The notes beneath the pieces were generated by a model. It saw only the letters and a list, made by a program, of their open reading frames with translations, made no database searches and was not told the origin of the DNA. Shown piece after piece: positions 32,590 to 43,445 of a stretch of DNA of 64,000 bases. The stretch is from positions 868,001 to 932,000 of the forward strand of contig NC_084774.1 in the NCBI RefSeq assembly GCF_028858725.1, written 5' to 3'. This DNA comes from Colius striatus. Taxonomy: Eukaryota > Chordata > Aves > Coliiformes > Coliidae. The translations under genes were made by a program, and so were the position numbers. Position 1 is the stretch's first letter, and each line of letters opens with the position of its first letter.

Positions 32590-34876
32590 AAAAATCCCCA
32601 TTCTTATGAAGTGCACTTAGAGATCTTCCTACTGAACTGCCCAGTGAAATGGCTTCACTTGCCTGCAGGAGTTTTGAAGGCTTCAAGACAATGACGCAAA
32701 GAGAAGTAGCCAATTAGTGCTTTCAGTACTTTAATGAGCACCACAGCATATGTGGGGCTGAGTCCTTGAGTCTCTGAGGATCAAGGAGACTTGAAGAAAG
32801 TGCTCAAGAAATCCCAGCAATGAGCAAAACTCACTCAAGTACCTTGAAGCATGAATGGGTCCCTCTGAGGGCTGTTACTGACAAAGCCTCCCCAGGGACT
32901 CGTTAGGACAAGGAACTGCAGGGAGCCAAGGCCCTGTGCAGGTGGCTCTGATGCTGAGAAAAGCCTGGGTTGGTTTGCTAAAGCAGAAAGGCCAAGGCCT
33001 GACCCCCAGGCCCTGGGAGGGCAGGTCCTGTCCCTCATGCACGGCTCAGGGTCGTTCCTGGGGCCAGAGGGGTGTGAGGGTGACCAATCCCAAATGCCCC
33101 AAAAACGTGTAAATTCTCCCAGCGTCCCCAAGCAGGAGTGGAGATGAAACCAAACCCAAATCAAGTTTCTCCTGATTGGCCTCAGGAGCCAGAGAACCTG
33201 CGACAGCCAAAAGGAACAAAGGCCTTGGTTGCTTTGGCTCTTTCAGCCCCGCTTGTCCTGTCTAACGATGAGACAAGGAAATGTTGGCCTTTAACCTGTC
33301 TCTGAGGGGAGATACGCTGCTGCTGGAAAGAAGAGTCTCTCAGCAGCTGAGGAAGGGAACATCAGGGATGGTGTCAGCCTGTTTCAAAGTTGGAGCCCCA
33401 GGAACACTTGGAGGGGGCTCAGATGGGACAGAAGGAACAGGAGGGAAGGGGGAGAGAGTTTAAAATCATCTCCTGGCAGGGAACTGTCCTGCTGCCAAGA
33501 GAGTGCTGTGCAGTGCAGGGCTGCTCCCAGCTCCAAATCACCCCCAGGACATCGCTGAGGGCACTTCTCAAGGGGAAGCTCAAGGCAGGGACATCTATAA
33601 AGAAACACAGCTCTCCCAAGTCTGTGCTTTCTGTTTTCTACTCCTGAGGAATTTTCCATGGCACATGGAAAATTAGCTCTCAGAGATTGAAGAAGACACT
33701 GAGACTTCTGACCTGTAACATGCAGTGATCTTTATGCCTGCCAGGAACCTCCTGGAGAGCCTTCAGCCTCTGCTCTGCCTATGGACAGCAGCAGCATCCC
33801 CTGTGCTGGACCCATCTGGGTTCCTCTGAGCTGCCCTTTCCCACTGCACACAGGAGCTTGTGCCCAGGCAGTGCCCTGCCAACAGGCAGCTTTCTCTAGG
33901 GCCTAGGTGAGTGCACAGAGGGGAGGATGGGCTCTGGGAGTGTTGGCAGGGAAAGATGTGGGACAGGGAAACACATGACTGGAGGAACAGCTCCAGGGAG
34001 CAGAGAGATGGTCAAGGAATGAGAGGAAACTAAACCCAGAAACACGGTGGGAGAGAGAAATCAGGAAGCTCCATCCACTCTTGTCTCTCCCCTGTCTGTG
34101 TGATTGTTGCCCTGCTCTTGCTGTCAGGCTCTCTGGGACTGGGAGGTTCATCTTCCACCCTCAGCTCCCAGAGTCACCCACAGAGTTTGTGTCTCCTCCT
34201 GTGCAACTGTGTCCATGGGAACAAGTGTCCCAGCTTTGGTCTAATCGGTGGGGCTGTGGGCACCGCAGCCTGTGGGGCTGGAGAACCATTGGGGTTTCCC
34301 TTAATCAGAACCTATTGTTAGAGACCTGGCCATCGCCTCCAGGTGTCCTTCCCAGGTGTGAGCTGCCCTCCAAGGTAAGAGAGCTCTTGTCTCTCTGTTA
34401 TCTCAATGCTCTCAGCAGGGGCGGGGGCTGTCTCACAGCCCTTGCTCTGTTCTCCCCGAGGGCAGCAGAAATGCTGAGTGTTTCTGACATCCAAGAATGC
34501 TCCATTTGGTTAAGGGGAGAAGATATGGGAAAAACCCCCACAACTCTTCTGTCACCTTTACCTTCTGTGTTTGCTGTGGTTCCATGGCACAAAGTGGCAG
34601 AGCAGGACCAGTCCCTGCCCCTACCCACTGCTGCAGAGCAGGGCCGACTTCTCAAGAGCCCCCGGGCAGATCCTGGCTCTTCATGGCACATACAGCCACA
34701 GCAGCCAGGGCTGCAGCCACAGAGCTGATGGAAGGGCTCCTACAAAAAGGAAAGGGTGTCTGTGTGTAGCAGGGAGAGGGGATCTGGGAAATGGCTTTGA
34801 CTTTGCACAGAGAAGTCTCCCCAGGCTGTCACTGTCTTTTCCTTTATCAGCACTGCCTGATGCTCAGAGGCAGCAG
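32590..34876. other. Intergenic stretch upstream of the olfactory receptor, no gene seen
   Basis: No exon with a recognisable product. A CT-rich stretch with an acceptor-like TTATCAG near 34850 lies before the receptor start and may belong to an untranslated 5' exon junction, as olfactory receptor genes have a separate leader exon. Confidence 0.45.
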
Positions 34877-35811
34877 ATGTCCAACAGCAGCTGCAGCAGC
34901 CAGTTCCTGCTCCTGCCCTTTGCAGACAGGCGGGAGCTGCAGCTCCTGCACTTCGGGCTCTTCCTGGGCATCTCCCTGGCTGCCCTCCTGGCCAACGGCC
35001 TCGGCATCAGCGCCGTAGCCTGTGACCACCGCCTCCACACCCCCATGGACTTCTCACCCTCCTTGACCTTGGTTCAATCTCCACCACTGTCCCCAAAGTC
35101 ATGGCCAATTCCCTCTGGGGACACAGGAACATTTCCTACTTGGGCTGTGCTGTACAGCTCTTTCTTGTTATCTTCTTCCTTGGTACAGAATGTGCTCTTC
35201 TCACCATCATGTCCTACGACTGCTACGTTGCCATCTGCAAACCCCTGCGCTACGGGACCCTCCTGGGCAGCAGAGTTTGTGCCCACATGGCAGCAGCTGC
35301 ATGGGCCAGTGGGTTTCTCTATTCTCTCCTGCACACAGCCAATACATTTTCGCTGCCCCTCTGCCAGGGCAATGCAGTGGGACAGTTCTTCTGTGAAATC
35401 CCACAGATCCTCAAGCTCTCCTGCTCACACACCTACCTCAGGGAGGCTGGGCTTCTTGTGCTTAGTGTCTGTTTAGTACTTGTGTGTTTTATGTTCATTG
35501 TGGTGCCGTATGTGCAGATCTTCAGGGCTGTGCTGAGGATCCCCTCTGCGCAGGGACGGCACAAAGCCTTTTCCACGGGCATCCCTCACCTGGCTGTGGT
35601 CTCCCCGTTTCTCGGCACAGGCATGTCTGCCTACCTGAAGACTCCAACCATCTCCTGTCCATCCCTGGACCTGCTGGTGGCAGTTCTGTATTCGGTGGTG
35701 CCTCCAGCAGTGAACCCCCTCATCTGTTGCCCGAGGAACCAGGAGATCAAGAATGTCTTGCAGAAAGTGTGTGAACACCTCAGATTAATAAGGTTCCCAC
35801 GATCCCACTAA
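34877..35811 (+). pseudogene. Olfactory receptor pseudogene (one frameshift)
   Basis: Intronless class A odorant receptor. The start MSNSSCSSQFLLLPFADRRE opens a frame through TM1 to RLHTPM, then breaks. At about 35045-35066 roughly 13 bp of the intracellular-loop-1/TM2 coding region are missing. The second frame runs from about 35070 to the stop at 35809, through MSYDCYVAICKPL (DRY changed to DCY), SGFLYSLLHTANTF, FFCEIPQILKLSCS, KAFSTGIPHLAVVS and PPAVNPLI (NPxxY changed to NPLIC). It resembles the OR14-like group expanded in birds. Two G-protein-coupling motifs are altered as well, so it is a dead copy. Confidence 0.88.
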
Positions 35812-36319
35812 GGCTCCCACTGCATCTCAGGAGAAGCCAGGAACAACTTTTCTTCATCTGTGTAATGATTTTTCGTTATGTTCAAACACCTATTTAAAGG
35901 TCTTTTCCAGCTTGTAGGATGCTGTGGTGCTATCATTTTTGCTTTAATTTTCTTTTATGACTGGAACATTGTTATTTCTGCCCTCCTCCCTTCTTCTGGC
36001 TGGATGTCACGTCCGTGCAGATCCAGGCTGTCTGTAGAGATGCACTCACTCGCGCACACAGCAGCGCGTGGCGTGTGCCGGCTGCCGTCCCTTCCCCTCG
36101 GCTCTGCAGCGAGCAGCAGCCCCAGCATGCAGGAGGGCTCTGCAGCTAGTGCCCGGCTGCCCCACGCAGCAGCAGCCCCGCTCAGCCTTGGGGCTGCCCC
36201 TGGCTGCCTCGCTGCCCGCTCTGTCTCTGCCGCTGCCAGTTGCGGTTGCGGCTGCAGCTTCCCTGGAGACACAGCCAAGGGCAGTGGCAGAACGAGGCCT
36301 TCCCAGGGCTGCTCTCCCC
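35812..36319. other. No gene seen; GC-rich Ala/Ser-type low complexity
   Basis: The first part is AT-rich 3' flank of the olfactory receptor. From about 36000 the sequence is rich in GCTGCC and GCAGC runs without a supported gene. Confidence 0.4.
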
Positions 36320-36940
36320 TCCTTCCATACTCTCCCCATCAGGGAACAAAGACCACGATTAGCCTCGAGTACCAAAGAGGCTGAGAATTGCTCAAGGGCA
36401 GGGAGAGCTTAATTGCCGCTGAAGGTTCAGGACAAAACAGAGCAGACCACTCGGTTTGGGGAAGAAAACAGAGAATAATTTAATGCAACATCAACTAAAA
36501 CATACCCCCAAAAACCCAAAACATAACCAAAATGAAACAACACAGAGCAATACATCAATGAAGAGTCCAACCAGCCTTTTTAAGAACACCTTCTTGCCAC
36601 CCCTCCCCTCTTCCCGGGCTCAGAGCCCTGATCCCGGGGCTTTTACCTTGTCCCTCCCTGAACGGTTCGGGGGGGCAGGCAGTGGGGGTTTCAGTTAGCC
36701 TGTTCCCGATAGCTTCTGCCCTTTGTCCCTCCTCAGGACGGGTGAACTCCACACCAGTCCTCCCTGCGAGTCCGTGGGGTAACTCACACGCATGGCAGCC
36801 CTGCACGGGCTGCTCCGATGCCCACTGACTCCAAAGGCTGCAGCTCGTCTCTGCCTCTCGTGTGGGGCTGCTCTGCGGCGTGCAGGCTCTCCAGCACGGC
36901 CTGGGCCATGGCCCCTCCCCACACAGTCCCTCGCCCCTCC
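36320..36940 (-). mobile_element. LTR copy, minus orientation (pair of 23765-24365)
   Basis: Collinear with 23765-24365, including AGTACCAAAGAGGCTGAGAA, GGGAAGAAAACAGAGAATAA and CCATGGCCCCTCCCCACACA. Differences include a shorter G run near 36668 and several substitutions. It lies 12.5 kb from the other copy in the same orientation. Confidence 0.65.
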
Positions 36941-38411
36941 TGCAGGTGGGATTCTTCTGTCTATAACCGATGAGTTCTTAGGGATCAAGGCATTCTCATT
37001 GGTGTATTCTGAAAGCAAAGTCAGCACAGAAAAAGCTGTCAGTCAGTTTGTGAGCAAGTGTCTGAATGTGGAGTGTCAGAGCCCTTCAGAGAACCCCGCT
37101 ACAGACAGGACAGCCCCATGGTACATCTAACATCGTGCACTTCTCATCTCAACACACGAGCTGCAGGCTGCAAGACATCTTCAGGTCTGGGAATCAAACA
37201 CAAGCAGCAAAACCTTCATTTGTCCCACGAGATGAGCCCCAAAGAGCAGGGCCCTGAGGCAACAAACCCAAAAGCCTCACACATCCACATGTGGCAAGAG
37301 CAACTGACTGCAATCCCATCTAGAGGGGTGTACCCTAAACCAGACCTGCCATAGAACAGGCTCTTGTCATACAAACAGGTATTGAGGGGAATTGGACTGG
37401 ACTGGAACTATGAGCTCATTTCACACATACCAAAGCACTGCTGTTGCACAGGAAAGGTCCCTCAGAACAGGAGATTACTGTCTTGTGCTTTACAGCCTGA
37501 AGAAGGAAAACCCAGAGCAAGCAGGTGGCTTGCTGAGGACAGCGGACCACATTAGAAGGATCACAAGTGCATCTTGAGGACAACAGTTGGTAATGCATCT
37601 GTGACACCTCTGTCTCTGAGAGGAAAAGAATGTATTTGAAATGCTTAGGGGAAGCTCTCCAGAAACTCATTCCCACCATGGGTCAAACCCCTGCTCCTGA
37701 AGCCCTGCATTTAATTCTAATGGTTTACACACACTGACTAAACACCCAGTAGCAGGAAAAGTAAAGAAAATAGCGTCCCTGCTTTAAATTCACCTTCATA
37801 CAACAAGCTGAGACAAGACATGCCAGGGGATTTAGATGCACTAGACAGAAAACAACAAGGCTGCTGCTGACTTTGAGCTGCATGTCATGAAGGCATTGAG
37901 CTAGATCTTTGCCAGGCCAGGAGTGTTTCACCAACGGGGCTCTCCCAGGACAAACACCCTCTTTGTAGAGAAATGGAGAGAAGAGGCAATCACAAAAGGA
38001 CAGGTGGAGACTGCCAACACACAAACTGTAACCCAAAAGTACCTCAAACAACCACTCAGTCATGGTTTTGCCTGGCAAATGATTTGGAATAGTTCTCCAC
38101 ACAGTGCTCTGTATTACACCTTGGTAGTTCAGATTTGGCTCTGCAGATGAATAACCAGCCTGGCTAAGAGCTCCAGCTGCACTGTGCCTCACCACTACTA
38201 CCTCGTCAAGCCTGGATGTTGGCTCACACACACAGGAACTGGACTGACCCCAAAACCACAACCTGGACCCTGCAGCAGCAACGAGCCAAGTGAGTTCAGG
38301 TGGAAGTACATTTCTGAGCCCTGCTCCTTTCTCCAAGACTACACGTCCCAGTCAGAGACAAACTCAAACAGGCTGCACAAGCATCCCAAGTCCATCCTAT
38401 GAATATATCAG
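36941..38411. other. Non-coding, no gene seen
   Basis: No recognisable exon, RNA gene or repeat is visible in either strand. Base composition is near 50 percent GC. Confidence 0.4.
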
Positions 38412-38548
38412 GCACTTCTGACTTGGCTGAATCTTACCTCCTTGTTTTAATTGTGGTAACTCACCTGTCCTTTCCTGAGCCATAAAAAAGAGCCAGAATG
38501 GCTGCTACAGTGAGTAGAAGCTGCTGATTTGTAGCTGGCACAGCACCT
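38412..38548 (-). repeat. Segment X, exon-like, inverted copy of 60990-61124
   Basis: The minus strand has an acceptor (CCCCACAG), 90 bases reading AVPATNQQLLLTVAAILALF, and a GTGAGT donor at about 38463. This looks like a single-membrane-helix exon. The copy on the plus strand near 61000 keeps the donor, but indels and a stop break the reading frame and its acceptor is gone. No family is recognised. Confidence 0.5.
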
Positions 38549-39180
38549 GTGGGGAGAAGGGAGATGGAGCGAAAGCCCTGCCAGAGTGAGCAGCACCACA
38601 CACTGCTGCTGTCAGGGCAGGGACTGAGATGCTGGGGCGGCTGCGGGGGCTCTGGCAGCTGGGGCACCCGGGGCCTGTGCCCGGGGCCTTGTCTCCATCT
38701 CCTGCCCCTCCCCAGCTCTCGGGTCACCAAGGGGCTGCCCCAGCCAGGCCCAGCTCCAGCCTGGAGCTCCCATCACCAGCCCCCGGTGGGCAGCAGGCAG
38801 GAGACACCCCCAGAGCTGCCCAAGGGCCTGGCTGGCCCCAGCCCTCACCTCAGCCAGGCCACAGCTGCAGCACAGCCTGTGCCTCACAGCACCGACACGG
38901 CTGTGGGCAGCTGAGGGGGCAGCGACAGCTCCCAGAGCGCCCAGCAATGAACAGGGACGGCTGGCAGCCCCTGCCCAGGGCTACAGCTCCCACATGGCCC
39001 AGGAGCCAACATGGCTGGCCCGTAGCCAGTGCCCCAGGCCTACAGCTCCCACGTGCCCCGGGGCCTCCTTCCTGCTGCCTGACCCTGCAGGGACACCAGC
39101 CCCTGGCCAGACCCCCCTGACCCTGCAGCCCCATGGCCGCCTCCCCAGGGCTGCACAGGCCCAGCCCCAGGAGGAGCCAA
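38549..39180. other. No gene seen; short tandem duplication
   Basis: C/G-rich sequence with a ~54-bp repeated phrase (CTACAGCTCCCACatG at about 38980 and 39040). No reading frame with a recognisable product. Confidence 0.4.
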
Positions 39181-39940
39181 AGGAGGAGGAGGAGGAAAAT
39201 ACGGGGCAGGAGCAGGGCAGAGGGACAGAGCAGGAAAGGGATGGAGCTTAAGGAGACAGCGAGTGCAGGAGGAAAAAGAGCAACAAGCAGCAGCAGAGAG
39301 GGACAGAGAGAGGATTGGAAGGGCAGAAAGGAGGATGGGGGGGATACACAGACACAGGCAGGGAGTGGGACAGGGGGCAGAGAGACAGAAAAGGCACCAG
39401 GAGAGTGGAGTGACAGAGAAATGGGACAGGGATTAGGACAGAAGGGAATAGGGAAGGAAAGAGAAAGGGAGAGGAGGGGAGGGGAGGGGAGGGGAGGGGA
39501 GGGGAGGGGAGGGGAGGGAAAGCATCCATAGAGAGCAAAGAACAGAGGGATGTGGATCAGCAGAAGGAGGCGCAGGAGGGCAGAACATCGATGGGCTGAG
39601 AGAGTCAGAGGAAGAGCTAAAAGGGGGTGAGGAGCAGGATGGAGGCCCAGAGAGAAGTTCCAGCCAGCTGAGCAAGAGAGACGGGCAGGAAAGTGGGGAC
39701 AGGCTGTGGGGGAGAGAGGGAAAATAAGGCCAGGAAACACAACATGATGATAGAAAAAGGCAAAGGGCAGGGAGCAGGAGAGGAGAAAGAAGAAATAGCA
39801 ACAGGACATAGGACAGACAGGGAGGGGTTAGAAAATACAGATAAGGAGTCCTACAGAGGAAGAGAAAGAAAAAAACAGTGATGGGCTGAAGACAGAGAGG
39901 GAGGAAGTAACAGATGAGAGCATGGAGAGAGACCAAAGCT
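39181..39940. repeat. Purine-rich tract with (GGGGA)n core
   Basis: About 750 bp of A/G-rich plus strand, with a perfect (GGGGA) run at about 39473-39518. Long frames on either strand are Glu/Arg/Gly or Pro/Ser/Leu compositional artefacts. Confidence 0.8.
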
Positions 39941-39956
39941 AGCAATTATGGACAAG

Positions 39957-40257
39957 TGCCCTCATTCCCTGAGCACTGCCCAGGAGCTGCATTAGCAGGA
40001 GCCTCCAGAAGTGTGGTGCCTGCAGCAGGCCTGTCCTGGGCCCAGCCCTGCACCCTGAGAGTGCTGCCGACCAGCACCTTGTCCAGTGGCCAGCCCTGGG
40101 GAAGGGAAATCACCCAACTGTTTCTTTGGGCTTTTTGTGATGGTTTTGCTTTTAAAAAGCAACTGTTTCAGCTGTAAATAGCACCTGCAAGGAAAAGGGA
40201 AGCAGGCTTCCCAGGTGGGACACCTTTAATGCCTGAACCAGGTACCAGACTTGAGAG
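39957..40257. repeat. Segment Y, inverted copy of 62207-62497
   Basis: About 300 bp matched in reverse complement, from CATTCCCTGAGCACTGCCC through TTTTAAAAAGCAACTGTTTC to AATGCCTGAACCAGGTACC, with a handful of substitutions. No coding sense is seen. The right copy directly abuts a CR1 3' end. Confidence 0.85.
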
Positions 40258-41417
40258 CTTTCCCATTCACAGGCCCCAGATCCCTGTCCTCTGTTGCTAT
40301 TTCATACCAGCAGGTGTGGACTTAGATGACGAGTTGAGTGATGAATGGGGAGAGAATGGCAAGCCAAGGGCTGAAAGTGTTTAATAGTGCCAGGAGCCAC
40401 TTGTGTGTTGTGCAGACGCCTGTGAGCAGGAGCCCTTTGCAATCAGCCTGGGAAGGGCCGAGGGAGCGAGCCTTATGGGGGCCAGTCAGTTGTGTTTGGG
40501 CTGTAAATGGTGGGACCAAGCAGCCAAAGCAGCTGAAAGCATTTCCAGCCAGGCCACAGTGCCCACAGTGGGATCGTGGCTTCGTCTCTCCGTAAGGGAT
40601 GGGAGCTGTGTTGTTTCCTTTCCCAGGCGCAGGCTGGGTGCAGCGATGCCCCGAGCAGCCGGCGCTGACAGAAAGGAACGACGCTGCCGATGCTGCCCTG
40701 GGCTCGGGCACTTCAGTCCCGGTGCCGGTGCCAAAGCCGTTCCCCAGCTGCACACAGCCCCGCTCACTGCTGCTGCCCACGCTCCTGCCTGCGGCTACAG
40801 GCAGCCGCCCTGGCTCTTCAGTGCTCCCCAGGAACGGCAGCACCAGGCAGCTCAGAAACGCCACCCTGCCTGCCAAAGGCTGACAGCAGCTTCATGCTGG
40901 GCAATCTTTCCTCTTCTCAGGCCTCAGTGCTGCTCCCTCCCAGGAGACTCGGGGCTTCAGGCTCAGCCCCACAGCAGGAGAGTGCCAGGGCTGCAAAGCT
41001 GCACAGCAGAACGGGGAATCAGGCTCTGCCTTTGCTTTCCAGGCTGTCTCCTCAACACAGCCCTTGAGACAGATGCTGTGCCTCAAGCACGTCACACCCA
41101 GCCACTTGAGCAGTACTGTGCCTGTTTCTTCTCCAGCAAGTGGAAGACAGGAGGGACAATAGAATATGTCAGAACAAGCTCCTAGAGACAACATGTGGAG
41201 ATTGAGAACTAAATGTTCTTTCAAGCTGGGGCAAATACTTTTAATGGTAACACAAGAAGGAGTCGTGTTTGAACTCTGAAACAATGCCGGGGAAAAGTGT
41301 TTCTGTGACAGAACACAATATAATGATATAGAATAGAAACAGAAAATCAAACGTGACAAGATGCTTCTGTGATGGCAGCAGGTCCCACACTGATGGAGAG
41401 CTGCAGATCAGGCTGTG
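40258..41417. other. Non-coding, no gene seen
   Basis: Several overlapping open frames exist, but none has a recognisable domain or clear splice structure. The GC-rich part at 40630-40860 resembles degenerate exon-rich sequence without a match. Confidence 0.4.
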
Positions 41418-42295
41418 GCTTCTCTTCTCTTCTCTTCTCTTCTCTTCTCTTCTCTTCTCTTCTCTTCTCTTCTCTTCTCTTCTCTTCTCTTCTCTTCTCT
41501 TCTCTTCTCTTCTCTTCTCTTCTCTTCTCTTCTCTTCTCTTCTCTTCTCTTCTCTTCTCTTCTCTTCTCTTCTCTTCTCTTCTCTCCTCTCCTCTCCTCT
41601 CCTCTCCTCTCCTCTCCTCTCCCCTCCCCTCCCCTCCCCTCCTCTCTCCTCCCCTCCCTTCTCCACTCCCAATCCTCTCTTCTCCTCCCCTTTTATCCCA
41701 CCTCCTCCCACAATCCCCATCCTCTCCTCTCCTCCCCGTATCCCTCCTCTCCCCTCCCCTCACCTAATGTTCCTACTCTACTTCACTCCCCTTGTCTCCT
41801 TTCCTTCTCTTTCCCTTATCCCCTTCCCTTCCCCCTGTCCTGTCCTCTTCTTCCCTTTCTCTCCCATCTCCTATCCCAATACCCATCCTCTCCTTTCTTC
41901 TCTTTTCTCCACCTCTCCTCTCCCCTCCCCTAATTCCCCTCCTCTCCTCCCCCAATTCCCATCTTCTCCTCTTCTCTTCTGCACTCCCCTGATCCTCTCT
42001 TCTCCTCCCCTTTTATCCCACCTCCTCCCCCAATCCCCATCCTCTCCTCTCCTCTCCTCTCCTCTCCTCTCCTCTCCTCTCCTCTCCTCTCCAATCCTCT
42101 CCAATCCTCTCCTCTCTCCTCTCCTAATCCCCTTCTGACTTGTCTTCTCTCTTCTTCTCTCTTCCCTCTTCTCTCTTCTTCTCTCTTCTCTCTTTTCTCT
42201 TCCTTCTTCTCTCTTCTCTCTTCTTCTCTCTTCTCTCTTCTCTCTTCCCTCTTCTCTCTTCTCTCCTCTCTCTTCTCTCTTCTCTCTCTCCTGCC
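41418..42295. repeat. 880-bp polypyrimidine tract: (TTCTC)n, (CCTCT)n and TTCTCTC blocks
   Basis: The plus strand is almost pure C/T. 41418-41585 is a nearly perfect TTCTC pentamer run, 41585-41640 shifts to CTCTC/CCTCC, and 41640-42040 is degenerate. A phrase around TTTTATCCCACCTCCTCCCa recurs at 41691 and 42012, followed again by CCTCT pentamers (42040-42110). 42130-42290 is a TTCTCTC-type array. Such mirror-symmetric homopurine/homopyrimidine DNA can form triplexes. Confidence 0.95.
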
Positions 42296-42366
42296 CACAG
42301 CCCCTTGCAGTGCCAGGGACAGCTCACCCTCTCTCCACCAAGCCCAGCACACAGGGTGACACCCAC

Positions 42367-42990
42367 TCAGTGCCTGTGCCGTGGAGCCTTTGCCACCCAG
42401 CTGCTGACAGGGGCCTCCTTTGGCTTCCTGCTGCGGGACAGGGCGCGCGCCTGGCGCTTGGCCAGCGCCCAGCTCGTGTACTTGCACCTGCCAGAGCCGC
42501 ATTTGCAGCTGAAGGATTTGCCTTTGACGGCCCAGAAATCCTCCTTGTAGTCGAAGCTGCGGGAGAGAGACGGAGCCGGGCTCAGTGCAGAGCAGCAGCA
42601 CGGGGCAGCCAAAGGGATGGGGCAGCCAGAGCTGCAGGATGGGGGGGCGGCAGCCCGCGGCGCCGCCACCGTTTGGGGCTCGGCAAAGCTTCAGGGGATG
42701 GCGAGTGCCGGCGGGGGCACGGCCCCGGGAACACAGCGCTGGAGCCCAGCAGCACGCAGCAGCCCAGCGCTCGTCCCTCTGCTCTCCATCCTCCCTGCGG
42801 CCCAGGGCCGGCACCTACCCAAGCTGCTCTCCAGCTCTGATGTCCCCCGTGCTGAAGAAGACCAGCCTGGGGAAGCGCACGTCCTGATGGGATGTGAAGA
42901 CCCTGGCAGCGAAGACGTTGGGCTCGCAGTGATGGTTGATGAAGCGGCCGATGTTGCCATAGAAACGCGCATCGATGCAGTACACGTCTC
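42367..42990 (-). pseudogene. EHMT1: EHMT1/EHMT2-like histone methyltransferase, last two exons only
   Basis: EHMT1 (GLP) and EHMT2 (G9a) methylate histone H3 lysine 9. Exon 42990-42819 has an acceptor and a GTAGGT donor and reads [20 protein letters not shown] then CEPNVF, the SET-domain core with an NHxC S-adenosylmethionine-binding motif. Exon 42556-42367 completes FDY (catalytic Tyr) and reads DFWAVKGKSFSCKCGSGRCK, the post-SET zinc-binding cysteines. It ends in a basic tail and a stop at 42367. Phases match across the intron and no lesion is visible. The start of SET, pre-SET and ankyrin exons are not found before the palindrome edge at 43446. The tail with AKRQARA is closer to EHMT1. 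It is a 3' gene fragment, unless it is expressed as a fusion. Confidence 0.8.
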
Positions 42991-43445
42991 CTGCCTGACG
43001 TGAAACCGTTGCTTCTAAGCTTTAGGTGGCACTTCCCAAGGTGACATTTCTGCTGTGAGACAGCCCGCACAGGGCAGCACAGGCCAGCTCCCAGCACAAC
43101 AGGCCTCGGCTCCCAGTGGCCAGGCTGAGCAGTGCCCGGTGGATCGTGCCTGCCCACGGCGAGGTGGAGCTCAGGGTCCACTTCAGCTCCACGCTGCCAG
43201 GACAATTCGAGGAGACGCTGCATGTTTAGACCCAGGGGACAAAGGGCTTGCACCAGCTGCAGTGCAGGGGCACCTGCCTGTACCGCACCGTCAGCCAGGA
43301 CCCACGGAAAGGCTGTCCCGTGGGAGCCCCCCATGCTGCTCCCCCGGAGCTCAGAGCCTGCTGCCTGGGGCAGCTCGTGCTGCTTGAGCGCCCGACGCCT
43401 CTTCCCAGGCTTGGGGCTGGCAACCGGGGCTGCTGCTGTGACGAC
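42991..43445. other. Stretch between the EHMT-like exons and the palindrome edge
   Basis: The preceding EHMT exon, expected to encode the first half of the SET domain, is not found on the minus strand. A long minus frame (about 340 codons through this interval) has no recognisable domain and continues into the palindrome arm, so it is probably spurious. Confidence 0.45.

Noticed and set aside
41353-42138. 261-codon Ser/Leu/Pro open frame and its Glu/Arg antisense
   Set aside because: A compositional artefact of the C/T tract; all frames are open because the pentamers contain no stop.
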